From Gilliamella sp. WF3-4 (GTDB lineage Bacteria; Pseudomonadota; Gammaproteobacteria; Enterobacterales; Orbaceae), in assembly GCF_001690275.1 (NCBI RefSeq), contig NZ_LZGW01000050.1, positions 1-64,000 on the forward strand: DNA of 64,000 nucleotides, given 5' to 3'. The notes below the pieces were generated by a model that was not told the origin of the DNA, did no database searches, and was given only the letters and a program-made list of their open reading frames with translations. This document shows positions 15,528 to 25,204 of this stretch, in pieces; the stretch's first letter is position 1; each line of letters opens with the position of its first letter. A program made the position numbers and the translations under genes.

Positions 15528-18098
15528 ATGAGGTTAGATAAATTAACAAACAAGTTTCAACAAGCTTTAGCTGATGCGCAGTCAATGGCATTAGGTAAAG
15601 ACAATCAATATATAGAGCCTGTGCATGTTCTATCAGCCATGCTTAATCAAGAAGGCAGCAGTGTAGCGCCATTGTTAGCTTCAGCGGGTGCAAATGTAGC
15701 TATTTTACAACAAGAATTAACTCAGGCGATTGATCGATTACCGCAAGTTCAGGGTGTGGGTGGGGAGGTTATTCCATCACAAGAGTTTGTCCGTACACTT
15801 AATCTGTGCGATAAATTATCGCAAAAAAATGGTGACAGTTATATATCATCAGAGCTCTTTATCTTAGCAGCTTTAGAAGATAAAGGGAGCCTAAGTGATA
15901 TTCTTAAAAAATCAGGTGTCAATAAAGACAAGTTTAGCCAAGCCGTCAATCAAGTAAGAGGTAGTGATAACGTGAATGATCCTAATGCAGAAGATCAACG
16001 CGGTGCGTTGAAAAAATATACCATTGATTTAACGCAACGAGCAGAACAAGGCAAACTTGATCCTGTTATTGGGCGTGATGAAGAAATTCGTCGAACTATT
16101 CAGGTATTACAACGTCGTACTAAAAATAATCCCGTATTAATTGGTGAGCCGGGCGTAGGTAAAACCGCTATTGTTGAAGGATTAGCACAACGTATCGTTA
16201 ACCGTGAAGTACCTGAAGGATTGCGTAATAAACGCGTTTTATCATTAGATATGGGAGCCTTGATTGCAGGTGCAAAATATCGTGGTGAATTTGAAGAACG
16301 TTTAAAGGCCGTACTTAAAGATTTAGCGAAAGAAGAAGGCCGTATTATATTATTTATTGACGAAATCCATACCATGGTTGGTGCAGGGAAAAGCGATGGT
16401 GCAATGGATGCTGGTAATATGTTAAAACCAGCATTGGCTCGAGGGGAATTACATTGCGTTGGTGCAACAACATTAGACGAATATCGCCAATATATTGAAA
16501 AAGATCCTGCGTTAGAGCGTCGTTTTCAAAAAGTGTATGTTGCCGAGCCAACTGTTGAAGACACGATTGCTATTTTGCGAGGATTAAAAGAACGTTATGA
16601 ATTGCATCATCATGTGCAAATTACCGATCCAGCCATTGTCGCTGCGGCAACGTTATCGCATCGTTATATTTCTGATCGCATGTTACCTGACAAAGCGATT
16701 GATTTAATTGATGAGGCGGCATCCAGTATTCGTATGCAAATGGATTCAAAACCGGAATCGTTAGATCGACTTGAAAGGCGTATTATTCAACTCAAACTTG
16801 AGCAACAAGCGCTTAAAAAAGAGTCTGACGATGCTAGTAAAAAACGTCTTGAGATGCTAAATGATGAACTTTCTGAAAAAGAAAAAGAATATGCATCACT
16901 TGAAGAAGAATGGAAGTCAGAAAAAGCGGCTGTTTCGGGTACGCAAAGCATTAAAGCTGAACTTGAAAAAGCACGTACTGAAATAGAGCAAGCACGTCGC
17001 GCTGGTGATCTGAATAAAATGTCTGAATTACAATACGGTAAAATTCCAGAACTCGAAAAGAAACTTGCTTCAGCAACACAGTTAGAAGGCAAAACAATGA
17101 AGTTATTGCGCAACAAAGTGACTGATAACGAAATTGCTGAGGTGTTGTCTAAAGCGACCGGTATTCCGGTTTCTAGAATGCTTGAGAGCGAAAAAGACAA
17201 ATTATTACATATGGAAGATGCCTTACATAAACGTGTAATAGGTCAAAATGAAGCGGTTGTTGCTGTAGCTAATGCGATTCGTCGTAGTCGGGCTGGGCTT
17301 TCTGATCCTAATAAACCAATTGGATCGTTCCTATTTTTGGGACCAACAGGGGTCGGTAAAACTGAACTTTGTAAATCACTGGCTAACTTTATGTTTGACA
17401 GCGAAGATGCCATGGTACGTATTGATATGTCAGAGTTTATGGAAAAACACTCCGTTGCTCGCTTAATTGGCGCACCTCCTGGCTATGTCGGTTATGAAGA
17501 AGGGGGTTATTTAACCGAAGCAGTAAGGCGTCGTCCATACTCAGTGATATTACTTGATGAAGTTGAAAAAGCGCACCCAGATGTCTTTAATATCTTACTG
17601 CAAGTATTAGATGATGGGCGTTTAACGGATGGTCAAGGTCGCACGGTTGATTTTCGTAATACCGTCATAATTATGACATCAAACTTAGGATCTGACTTAA
17701 TTCAAGGTCAAGTTGATCTAAGTTATGACGAAATGAAAGCTCTAGTGATGACAGTTGTAACTAAACATTTTAGACCAGAATTTATTAATCGTATTGACGA
17801 AACAGTGGTATTCCACCCATTAGGTCAAGAAAACATCAAAGCGATTGCAAAAATTCAGTTGGCGCATGTTGAAAAACGCTTAGATGAACGTGGTTACCAA
17901 ATGGATATTACTGATGCAGCGCTTGAACATCTTGCTAAAGTGGGCTTCGATCCAATTTATGGTGCAAGACCGTTAAAACGCGCAATTCAACAAGAGATTG
18001 AAAATCCATTAGCGCAACAAATACTGTCAGGCAAATTAGTCCCAGGTAAAACCATTCATTTGGATTTAGTTGGTGATAATATCGAAGCTAGACAGTAA
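15528..18098 (+). CDS. clpB: Chaperone ClpB (Hsp104-type disaggregase)
   Basis: This hexameric AAA+ disaggregase works with DnaK to pull proteins out of aggregates. At 856 residues it is within one of E. coli. Clp_N repeats come first (1-145). The first ATPase domain has Walker A GEPGVGKT (about 206) and Walker [10 protein letters not shown]. The long coiled-coil M domain (about 405-530, very Glu/Lys-rich) is that of ClpB rather than ClpA. The second ATPase domain has GPTGVGKT (about 606). AGGAG lies eight bases before the ATG. It is flanked by a sigma-32 promoter and a strong terminator, so it is a single-gene unit. Confidence 0.97.
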   Translation: MRLDKLTNKFQQALADAQSMALGKDNQYIEPVHVLSAMLNQEGSSVAPLLASAGANVAILQQELTQAIDRLPQVQGVGGEVIPSQEFVRTLNLCDKLSQKNGDSYISSELFILAALEDKGSLSDILKKSGVNKDKFSQAVNQVRGSDNVNDPNAEDQRGALKKYTIDLTQRAEQGKLDPVIGRDEEIRRTIQVLQRRTKNNPVLIGEPGVGKTAIVEGLAQRIVNREVPEGLRNKRVLSLDMGALIAGAKYRGEFEERLKAVLKDLAKEEGRIILFIDEIHTMVGAGKSDGAMDAGNMLKPALARGELHCVGATTLDEYRQYIEKDPALERRFQKVYVAEPTVEDTIAILRGLKERYELHHHVQITDPAIVAAATLSHRYISDRMLPDKAIDLIDEAASSIRMQMDSKPESLDRLERRIIQLKLEQQALKKESDDASKKRLEMLNDELSEKEKEYASLEEEWKSEKAAVSGTQSIKAELEKARTEIEQARRAGDLNKMSELQYGKIPELEKKLASATQLEGKTMKLLRNKVTDNEIAEVLSKATGIPVSRMLESEKDKLLHMEDALHKRVIGQNEAVVAVANAIRRSRAGLSDPNKPIGSFLFLGPTGVGKTELCKSLANFMFDSEDAMVRIDMSEFMEKHSVARLIGAPPGYVGYEEGGYLTEAVRRRPYSVILLDEVEKAHPDVFNILLQVLDDGRLTDGQGRTVDFRNTVIIMTSNLGSDLIQGQVDLSYDEMKALVMTVVTKHFRPEFINRIDETVVFHPLGQENIKAIAKIQLAHVEKRLDERGYQMDITDAALEHLAKVGFDPIYGARPLKRAIQQEIENPLAQQILSGKLVPGKTIHLDLVGDNIEARQ

Positions 18099-18115
18099 GC
18101 AAACATAAATTTACA

Positions 18116-18142
18116 AACCGACCTGTTAGGGTCGGTTTTTTT
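18116..18142 (+). terminator. Terminator after clpB
   Basis: AACCGACC pairs with GGGTCGGT around TGTTA and is followed by a run of seven T, 18 bases after the clpB stop. Confidence 0.85.
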
Positions 18143-18143
18143 A

Positions 18144-18603
18144 TATTAGAATGGCGTTATCGTTTAGCAAAAATCTTGAATTTTTTGTATAAAGAATAAT
18201 AGCGTCACCCTATAATTTATGTCGTTTTACATTATCAGACAAGTTAACGGTGCTTGTTGAATTACGTAGCGAATAGCGTTTTTTATCTGTAACTGATTGA
18301 TCAATTACCGCCAATCCCTTGTTATTCACTTGATTAATAAAACCTTGTTTCTTAAATTTAATTTATCAATAGCATGCATGCCTATAGCCGTCCCTAGTTT
18401 ATTAACAATGCTTGAGTAAATGAAATATTCAATTAATTTTCTGTATATTAAATAACTAAAATATACATGTTTGATGGTAGTGCATAGTAAAAAGGCAAAG
18501 TAAGCTTTTTATACTATAAAAAATAGGTTTAGAGGTTTAAAAATAATATTATTGTTTAGTGGTAAGTTATTTTTATATCTAAAAATAAAATATATTAATA
18601 AAT
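18144..18603. other. 460-bp intergenic region with a possible decayed gene
   Basis: This separates the ends of clpB (plus) and fau (minus). The part at 18215-18420 has coding-like minus-strand frames (described separately); the rest, 18420-18603, is A+T-rich and empty. Confidence 0.4.
18215..18420 (-). pseudogene. Possible decayed gene of unknown function
   Basis: On the minus strand one frame reads LGTAIGMHAIDKLNLRNK. A one-base shift then leads into QGFINQVNNKGLAVIDQSV and TDKKRYSLRNSTSTVNLSD to a stop. The composition looks coding rather than random, and the frame break suggests a dead gene. I cannot name the family, and chance is not excluded. Confidence 0.3.
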
Positions 18604-19149
18604 TTAAGCATAAATAATTTCTGGCAACCGAATATCCCATGGTTTGTTGTCAATATGCTGTACTTTTTGGCAAGCAAAAGCAAGCCCAATAGGTAAAATT
18701 TGTTGGGCTTGATAATTTGCTAGTAATCGGTCGTAAAATCCGCCTCCCATTCCCATACGATAACCTCGTTGATCAAAAGCCACGAGTGGTGTAAATACGA
18801 TATCAAGTTGATGGTAAGGCAGTATCTTTGATTGATTTAATTCAGGCTCTAATATACCAAATTTATTTTTAATAAGTGAAGTTTGTTTAGTATATTGCAA
18901 AAAAAGCAAATCTTTGGGCTCCAAAGGATTGATAATGGGTAAGTAGACAGATTTATTTTGTTCCCATAAATATTCAATAATGGGCTTAGTTTCAACCTCG
19001 CCATCAAATGATAAAAATATAGCAATATTGTTTGCTGTTTTTATCGCTTGATGATGGGCAATTTTTTGGTATATAGTTTGTTGCGCAATGTCGCGTTCAG
19101 TAGGGGATAATTGCCGTCTTTTTTGACGGATAAGTTGCCTAATATTCAT
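18604..19149 (-). CDS. fau: 5-formyltetrahydrofolate cyclo-ligase
   Basis: This cytosolic enzyme uses ATP to convert 5-formyltetrahydrofolate into 5,10-methenyltetrahydrofolate. At 181 residues it matches E. coli YgfA/Fau (182). The family signature GMGGGFYDRLLANY is present near residue 135, and the N-terminal basic segment IRQLIRQKRRQLSP is typical. It lies directly downstream of 6S RNA, as in enterobacteria, where it is co-transcribed with ssrS. Confidence 0.92.
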   Translation of the reverse strand: MNIRQLIRQKRRQLSPTERDIAQQTIYQKIAHHQAIKTANNIAIFLSFDGEVETKPIIEYLWEQNKSVYLPIINPLEPKDLLFLQYTKQTSLIKNKFGILEPELNQSKILPYHQLDIVFTPLVAFDQRGYRMGMGGGFYDRLLANYQAQQILPIGLAFACQKVQHIDNKPWDIRLPEIIYA

Positions 19150-19178
19150 CAGTTCTTACACTTGCTGAAAGTGTCGAA

Positions 19179-19363
19179 AAAGCACTCCAAGATGCCGTTA
19201 AGGTCGTAACCCTTGAACCCAAGGTTCAAGGTGAACATCGTGTTTTAATTTTTAGGTTTCCTTACAAGTAAGGCATACACACCAACTAAAAGTCACTCCG
19301 TTCTAAAAATAAGAATATCGGCTCAGGGGACTAACCCATATCGCGAGCATCTCAGAGATAGAT
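19179..19363 (-). ncRNA. ssrS: 6S RNA
   Basis: This regulatory RNA binds sigma-70 RNA polymerase by mimicking an open promoter. On the minus strand it has the conserved blocks ATCTCTGAGATG at the 5' end, AGTCCCCTGAGCCGATATT, the GTTCACCTTGAACC and GGGTTCAAGGGTTACG blocks of the central bubble, and GGCATCTTGGAGT closing the terminal stem. These match E. coli 6S RNA nearly base for base in the conserved parts. The zapA-ssrS-fau order is also the enterobacterial one. Exact ends are estimated. Confidence 0.93.
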
Positions 19364-19426
19364 ATCATAATACAAAATTTGACGAATCATACAAGATTAT
19401 TTGTATTAAATTTACAATTAATTACA

Positions 19427-19711
19427 TTAATTGTTGGTATTTAGGGCAGAATCAAGTAATTGTTGTAACATTTTTAGTCGATCGCTAAATTCATTACTTT
19501 TTTCTTTTTCTTTTGTAAGTTCATAAGAAATATTCAGTGCAGCCGTCATAATAAGTTGATCACTGGTGATCTGTGGCGATTTTTCTCGTAAATTTGTTAA
19601 GCGCGTATCGAGATCTTTTGCAGCACTATTAAGTGCGTTAACTTCATCAATCGGACAATTAAATTTTAATGTTCTTCCAAAAATTTGAATAGTGACAGCT
19701 TGAGTTTCCAT
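19427..19711 (-). CDS. zapA: Cell division protein ZapA
   Basis: This is a small FtsZ-ring stabiliser in the cytosol. Its 94 residues form a beta-hairpin head (VTIQIFGRTLKFNCP) and a C-terminal coiled coil (ELTKEKEKSNEFSDRLKMLQ). E. coli ZapA is 109 residues. It starts seven bases after the dxs stop, so it may be read with dxs here, whereas in E. coli it is separate from dxs. 6S RNA lies downstream, as expected. Confidence 0.88.
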   Translation of the reverse strand: METQAVTIQIFGRTLKFNCPIDEVNALNSAAKDLDTRLTNLREKSPQITSDQLIMTAALNISYELTKEKEKSNEFSDRLKMLQQLLDSALNTNN

Positions 19712-19718
19712 ATTTAAC

Positions 19719-21575
19719 CTATTGATTCATAAAATTATTAATTTTATCGATAATGTGCTTTGGATCTAACCCTATTTCTTGCCTTACTTCGTTTTGAGAT
19801 CCTTGAGAAATAAATTTATCGGGCAACCCAATATTTAAAATATCACATTTTATTTTTTTCGATAATAAATATTCACCGACGCCGCTACCGGCTCCGCCTT
19901 TAATACTGTTTTCTTCAATGGTGACTAGTATATTATGTGTTTGGCTAATCTGCAAAAGGACTTTTTCATCTAATGGTTTTACAAAACGCATATCAATGAC
20001 TGTAGCATCGATTTGCTCTGCTGCTTGTAATACTTCGGTTAGTAAAGTGCCAAAATTAAGTAAAGCAATATTTTTTCCTTCTCGACATAATTTCGATTGC
20101 CCTAAAGGGATTACTTCTAATGGTTTTAATTGTGCTCCAGTACCTTCACCACGAGGATAACGCACTGCTACAGGCCCGTTATGTAAATAACCGGTATAAA
20201 GCATTTGTCGACACTCGTTTTCATCACTTGGCGTCATAATAACCATATTGGGCACGCAACGTAAATAACTTAAGTCAAATGCTCCTTGATGAGTTTCGCC
20301 ATCCGCACCAACAATCCCAGCACGATCTATGGCAAACAGTACTGGTAAGTTTTGAATGGCGACATCGTGGATGACTTGATCGTAAGCACGTTGTAAAAAA
20401 GTTGAATAGATGGCAACAATAGGTTTTAAACCACTAATTGCAAACCCAGCCGCTAATGTAACCGCGTGTTGTTCTGCTATTGCAACATCAAAAAATTGAT
20501 CTGGATAACGATTGGCAAACTTTGTCATGCCTGAACCTTCACCCATTGCAGGTGTTATCGCCATTAAACGGTTATCATTTTTCGCCATTTCACATAGCCA
20601 ATCGCCAAAAATTTGCGAATACGTTGGGATTGCTCTTGGCGTGGCAGGTAATATGCCATCATTAGGATTGAATTTAGGTACTCCATGCCATAATGTCGGA
20701 TCTTTTTCAGCTGGCTCATAGCCTTTACCTTTTTGCGTAATCACATGAAGCAACTGTGGACCTTTTAATTGGCGAACTTTTTGTAAAGTCGTAACTAAAC
20801 TATCTATATCGTGTCCATCAACAGGGCCAATATAATTAAAACCAAGCTCTTCAAATAAGGTTGCAGGCGTGACTAAGCCTTTTAAGTGTTCTTCCGTTTT
20901 TTTAAAGAGCTCTTTTAGAGGAGGAATATTGGCCAATACACGTTTGCCACTTTCCCGAAAAGATGTATAGGCTTTGCTTGATAAAATTTGAGTAAGATGT
21001 TGGTTAAGTGCTCCAGTGTTTGCGGAAATCGACATATCATTGTCATTAACAATCACTAGCATATCAGGTTTGATATGACCAGCATGATTCATTGCTTCAA
21101 ATGCCATACCTGCTGTTAATGCACCATCGCCAATAACCGCGACTACTTGTTTTCCCGATTGTTTTTTTTGTTCGCTAATGGCAATTCCTAGCGCTGCACT
21201 AATTGAAGTTGAAGAGTGCCCTGTAGTTAGCACATCATATTCACTCTCATTACGATGAGGAAATGGATGAAGCCCCCCTTTTTGGCGAATAGTTAGCATC
21301 TGATCTCTGCGACCAGTCAAAATTTTGTGAGGATAAGCCTGATGCCCTACATCCCAAATAATTTTATCAAAGGGAGTGTAATAGACATAATGTAGTGCGG
21401 TAGTTAATTCAACCACACCTAATCCCGATGCTAAATGACCACTTGATTGACTAACACATGTTAGTAAATATTGCCTAAGCTCTAGGCAAATAGAGGATAA
21501 CTGCGACTGAGGAAAACATCTTAAATCCTCAGGCGAGTTGATTTGTTTTAACAAAGGGTAATTATTTAAATTCAT
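19719..21575 (-). CDS. dxs: 1-deoxy-D-xylulose-5-phosphate synthase
   Basis: This thiamine-diphosphate enzyme condenses pyruvate and glyceraldehyde 3-phosphate, the first step of the MEP isoprenoid pathway. At 618 residues it is almost the E. coli length (620). The TPP/Mg site is [16 protein letters not shown] near residue 150. His49 in [13 protein letters not shown] and the [13 protein letters not shown] block of the pyrimidine domain are present. The gene starts 22 bases after ispA, in the conserved xseB-ispA-dxs order, so the precursor and chain-elongation steps are made together. Confidence 0.96.
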   Translation of the reverse strand: MNLNNYPLLKQINSPEDLRCFPQSQLSSICLELRQYLLTCVSQSSGHLASGLGVVELTTALHYVYYTPFDKIIWDVGHQAYPHKILTGRRDQMLTIRQKGGLHPFPHRNESEYDVLTTGHSSTSISAALGIAISEQKKQSGKQVVAVIGDGALTAGMAFEAMNHAGHIKPDMLVIVNDNDMSISANTGALNQHLTQILSSKAYTSFRESGKRVLANIPPLKELFKKTEEHLKGLVTPATLFEELGFNYIGPVDGHDIDSLVTTLQKVRQLKGPQLLHVITQKGKGYEPAEKDPTLWHGVPKFNPNDGILPATPRAIPTYSQIFGDWLCEMAKNDNRLMAITPAMGEGSGMTKFANRYPDQFFDVAIAEQHAVTLAAGFAISGLKPIVAIYSTFLQRAYDQVIHDVAIQNLPVLFAIDRAGIVGADGETHQGAFDLSYLRCVPNMVIMTPSDENECRQMLYTGYLHNGPVAVRYPRGEGTGAQLKPLEVIPLGQSKLCREGKNIALLNFGTLLTEVLQAAEQIDATVIDMRFVKPLDEKVLLQISQTHNILVTIEENSIKGGAGSGVGEYLLSKKIKCDILNIGLPDKFISQGSQNEVRQEIGLDPKHIIDKINNFMNQ

Positions 21576-21597
21576 TATGTGATATTTTAGTTAGTTA

Positions 21598-22467
21598 CTA
21601 ATTATTGCGATTAATAATAAAACCAGCAAGGTCATGCAAAGGTTGCGTATTATAAGGTATTTGCTTAAGACTATCGATAGCTTGTTGATAAAGTTGTTGA
21701 GTTAGCTTTATCGCATTATCCAGTCCAATTAATGCTGGATATGTGCTTTTTTCATGAATGAGATCTGAACCTTTTGGTTTACCCATTATTGATTGTTCGC
21801 CAATGACATCTAAAATGTCATCTTGAATTTGAAATGCCAGACCAATTGATTCGGCGTAGTTATCAAGCATTAGTTGATAAGGCTGCGCTATTTCGCCACT
21901 AGCAAATGCGCCCAAACGGATCGCTGTTTTGATTAAAGCACCTGTTTTATAGCAATGAATATTTTGCAAATGTTCCACACTAATTGACTGATGTGTAGCT
22001 AGCAAATCCAACGATTGACCTAGGCACATGCCAGTAGCGCCACTAGCATGTGCAAGTTCGGTTATCATATTAATCTTGGCATTTGAATCAAGGCGTTCAC
22101 TTTTTGCTAATAATAAAAAGGCAAAACTTTGTAAGGCATCACCAGCAAGTATAGCCTGAGCTTCACCGAATTGGATATGGCAGGTTGGTTTGCCTCGGCG
22201 TAAATCGTCATTATCCATTGCCGGCAGATCATCATGAATCAATGAATAAGTATGAATAGACTCAATAGCAGCAGCAGCTTCATCTAATTTAGAAAGAGGG
22301 CAATTGAACAATTGACCTGTTAAGTAGACTAAAATTGGTCGAATTCGTTTACCTCCAGCCAGTAAGCTATAACTCATTGCTTGTTGGAGTTTTGAACTTT
22401 CAATTTGCGCAATGCATGTAGCTAAAAACGAATCAATTCGTTCTTGTAACGGTTTTAAACTATTCAT
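21598..22467 (-). CDS. ispA: Farnesyl diphosphate synthase (geranyltranstransferase)
   Basis: This enzyme condenses isopentenyl diphosphate with dimethylallyl and geranyl diphosphates to make farnesyl diphosphate. The aspartate-rich motifs are HDDLPAMDNDD (first) and QIQDDILDV (second). The start at 22467 (MNSLKPLQERIDSF) is chosen over an upstream in-frame ATG at 22527, because it fits the family start and gives the usual eight-base overlap with xseB. The product is then 289 residues (E. coli 299). It lies between xseB and dxs in one operon. Confidence 0.94.
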   Translation of the reverse strand: MNSLKPLQERIDSFLATCIAQIESSKLQQAMSYSLLAGGKRIRPILVYLTGQLFNCPLSKLDEAAAAIESIHTYSLIHDDLPAMDNDDLRRGKPTCHIQFGEAQAILAGDALQSFAFLLLAKSERLDSNAKINMITELAHASGATGMCLGQSLDLLATHQSISVEHLQNIHCYKTGALIKTAIRLGAFASGEIAQPYQLMLDNYAESIGLAFQIQDDILDVIGEQSIMGKPKGSDLIHEKSTYPALIGLDNAIKLTQQLYQQAIDSLKQIPYNTQPLHDLAGFIINRNN

Positions 22468-22711
22468 TATCATCATTTGTAAATTCTGACAGTTCGGCAT
22501 CACTATTTTCAGATAATAAAATATCAATGCGTTGTTCCGCTTTCTGTAACTGCTTTTGACCTGCTTTTGCTAATTTTATTCCTTTTTCGAACTCATTTAG
22601 AGCCTCATCTAAAGGCAGTTCGCCGTTTTCTAGTTGATTTACAATGGTTTCAAGTTGTTTAAGTGTTTCCTCGAAACTTAATTCTTTATCTTGTTTTTTT
22701 GCCATATTCAA
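22460..22711 (-). CDS. xseB: Exodeoxyribonuclease VII small subunit
   Basis: This is the small subunit of the single-strand exonuclease, which binds XseA (its gene is not in the window). At 83 residues it has the family pattern LSFEETLKQLETIVNQLENG and LPLDEALNEFEKGIKLAK, two helices forming the XseA-binding hairpin. The first gene of xseB-ispA-dxs, it overlaps ispA by eight bases. Confidence 0.93.
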   Translation of the reverse strand: MNMAKKQDKELSFEETLKQLETIVNQLENGELPLDEALNEFEKGIKLAKAGQKQLQKAEQRIDILLSENSDAELSEFTNDDNE

Positions 22712-22805
22712 TTCCTCGTTACGTTCGATGAGTATACACTTATTTCAAATAATCGTGAATCTAGGTTTTGTTTATTTATCATGTCACAAGTATTGTTAAA
22801 GCCTG

Positions 22806-24161
22806 TTAGGTTTCAATTTCATCTTTGTTATTCGATTCCTCTATTGCCAGTGAAGCAATATCTGAGTTTATCGGTTTTTTTACTTCGATACCCATTTCAC
22901 GAAACCGTTCTATTTGTCCAATTACATTACCACGACCCTTCGATAATTTGTTCATAGAATTTTGATAGGTATGTTGAGCTTTATCTAAACAGTTACCTAA
23001 GTTTTCCATATCTTCAACAAAACCGCGCATTTTGTCGTACAATTTGCTTGCCCTATCGGCAATAAGTTCAGCATTACGGTTCTGGTACTCAAATCGCCAT
23101 AAATTATGAATAGTCCTTAATGCAACTAGCAAAGTGGTTGGGCTGACTATCATAATATTATTTTTCATAGCATCATTGATTAATGTAGGATCGTTGTCTA
23201 TAGCGCTAAGAAATGCAGGTTCCACAGGTATAAACATCAAAATATAATCTAATGAATTAATACCAATCAGTTTATGATAATCTTTTTGACTAAGTTGTTT
23301 TAAGTGATTACGAACAGAGGCTAAATGTTCGTTCATCGCTTTTGTTTTCACTGTTTCATCATCACTATTGAAATGGCGCTCATAGGCAACTAAAGTTACT
23401 TTTGAATCGATGACTACATCTCCCCCTTGTGGTAAGTGAACAATGACATCGGGTTGTAATCGTTGATTGCTTTCGTTTGTTAAGTTGACTTGAGTTTCAT
23501 ATTCATAACCTGATCGTAATCCAGAATTATCTAGAATTTGGCTTAGGATAAATTCGCCCCAGTTCCCTTGGGTTTTATTATTGCCTTTTAGTGCATTAGT
23601 TAGGTTATTTGCCTCTTTGCTCATTTGCTCATTAAGCTGTTGTAAATTACGAATTTCATGCGTTAATGTGTGACGCTCTTTTGCTTCTTGACCAAAACTA
23701 TCTTGCACTTGCTTTTTGAAACCTTCTAGTTGCTCTTTGAGTGGCGAAAGTAAAAAATCAAGACTTTGTTTATTTTGTTGTTCAATTTTTTTACCGCTGT
23801 GTTCAAAAATACGGTTGGCTAAATTTTCAAATTGAGTCGTAAGTCGTTGTTCACTATGTTCTAGTATACTTTGACGTTCTTGTGTTGCTCTTAACGTTTC
23901 TTCTAAACGTGTTTTGAGTTCACTAATTTTAACGTTTTGCGCTAGATTTTGTTGTCGATAGTCATCTAACTGGTGTTCCAGTTGTTTTGTTTGGGTTATT
24001 AATGATCGATTCTCTTCATTTTTCTGGGTTAGTTGCAACGCAAATAGTTGATGTAAATTATTAATTAATAATTTAGATTTTATTAAAATCACAAGTAAAA
24101 TTAAGGCGACTATGCCAATAATTATGGCGAGCCATTCGGTTAATCCCAAAGCATTGAACAT
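22806..24161 (-). CDS. rmuC: DNA recombination protein RmuC
   Basis: This is a putative nuclease-fold protein that limits inversions between short repeats in E. coli. At 451 residues it has an N-terminal membrane anchor (residues 12-30) and a long Gln/Glu-rich coiled coil to about 190. The RmuC domain contains GNWGEFILSQILDNSGL, LQPDVIVHLP and the VIDSKVTLVAYERH motif. It starts two bases after epmA, so the two are probably co-transcribed. The short-repeat inversion role is of interest given the inverted IS copies elsewhere in the window. Confidence 0.93.
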   Translation of the reverse strand: MFNALGLTEWLAIIIGIVALILLVILIKSKLLINNLHQLFALQLTQKNEENRSLITQTKQLEHQLDDYRQQNLAQNVKISELKTRLEETLRATQERQSILEHSEQRLTTQFENLANRIFEHSGKKIEQQNKQSLDFLLSPLKEQLEGFKKQVQDSFGQEAKERHTLTHEIRNLQQLNEQMSKEANNLTNALKGNNKTQGNWGEFILSQILDNSGLRSGYEYETQVNLTNESNQRLQPDVIVHLPQGGDVVIDSKVTLVAYERHFNSDDETVKTKAMNEHLASVRNHLKQLSQKDYHKLIGINSLDYILMFIPVEPAFLSAIDNDPTLINDAMKNNIMIVSPTTLLVALRTIHNLWRFEYQNRNAELIADRASKLYDKMRGFVEDMENLGNCLDKAQHTYQNSMNKLSKGRGNVIGQIERFREMGIEVKKPINSDIASLAIEESNNKDEIET

Positions 24162-24163
24162 AA

Positions 24164-25150
24164 TTAAGCCCTTTCAAAAGTAAATGACATGACTTCATTT
24201 AAGTTATTGCCATCTAGCGCGATCATAATTAAACGGTCTAACCCTACAGCAACACCAGCACAGTCAGGTAGCCCTGCTTCCATTGCGGCAAGGAGTTCAA
24301 TGTCAATATTTTGTGTAGGTAGATTTAGCTTGGTACGATCTAAATTATTTTGTTCAAAACGCATTCGTTGTTCTTGTGGGTTTGTAAGTTCTTTAAAGCC
24401 GTTAGCAAGTTCAACACCTTTGTAGTAGAACTCAAAACGACTCGCTACGCGATGATCTTCTGTGCTGATAGCAGCTAATGCTGCTTGTGATGCTGGGAAG
24501 TGATACACTGCAATAGGTTTATCTTGACCAATATAAGGTTCAATACCAAAAGTGAACAAGCATTGTAGTAATCCATCTTTATCATAACTTTCGGCATTAA
24601 TGCCAATATCCAACTGGTTTGCCGCATTGATTAATGTTGTATGATCAGCTTCTAATGGATCAATATTCAAATGGCGTTGAAATACTTTTTGGTAAGAAAT
24701 ACGCTCAGCAGATTCACAATCCAAAATAGTTTGCAGTAAATCATCGACTTCGTTGATCATTTGCATCATGTCAAATTGGATGCGATACCATTCAAGCATG
24801 GTAAATTCTGGGTTATGGTAACGACTGACTTCTTCATGATTACGAAAGCACTTACACATTTGGTAAATAGGGCCACTACCTGCAGCAAGTAAACGCTTCA
24901 TGTGATATTCAGGGCTGGTAATTAATGACATCTTTTGCCCTTGCTGTTCATTAAATTCACCGGGTTTTAAAAAAGTAGAATGAAAAGAGCTTAAATGCAC
25001 ATCGGTAACTGCATATTGGCTTAAGGTTGGTGTTTCAACTTCTAAAATACAACGATCAGCAAAAAATTGACGTATTTGAGAAATAATTTTTGCACGTTTA
25101 AGTAAATTATTAATAGATGCGGAAGGTTGCCAAGTCATAAAAATATCCAT
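24164..25150 (-). CDS. epmA: Elongation factor P--(R)-beta-lysine ligase
   Basis: This LysRS-like class II synthetase without an anticodon domain attaches (R)-beta-lysine to elongation factor P so that ribosomes pass polyproline. At 328 residues it equals the family length (325). The opening [20 protein letters not shown] and the class II motif 2 block [10 protein letters not shown] are close to E. coli EpmA (GenX/PoxA). Motif 3 is [15 protein letters not shown]. The start may be 25150 or the ATG four codons later at 25138. Its partners epmB and efp are not in the window. Confidence 0.94.
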   Translation of the reverse strand: MDIFMTWQPSASINNLLKRAKIISQIRQFFADRCILEVETPTLSQYAVTDVHLSSFHSTFLKPGEFNEQQGQKMSLITSPEYHMKRLLAAGSGPIYQMCKCFRNHEEVSRYHNPEFTMLEWYRIQFDMMQMINEVDDLLQTILDCESAERISYQKVFQRHLNIDPLEADHTTLINAANQLDIGINAESYDKDGLLQCLFTFGIEPYIGQDKPIAVYHFPASQAALAAISTEDHRVASRFEFYYKGVELANGFKELTNPQEQRMRFEQNNLDRTKLNLPTQNIDIELLAAMEAGLPDCAGVAVGLDRLIMIALDGNNLNEVMSFTFERA

Positions 25151-25176
25151 GGATTTGATTAGTTACTAAAAAGAAG

Positions 25177-25204
25177 AAAAATAGGGCATAGGCCCTATTT
25201 TTTA
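25177..25204 (-). terminator. Terminator after opgH
   Basis: ATAGGGC pairs with GCCCTAT around a four-base loop, extended by A/T pairs and followed on the minus strand by T-rich sequence. It starts within the opgH stop codon and separates the opg operon from epmA-rmuC. Confidence 0.7.
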
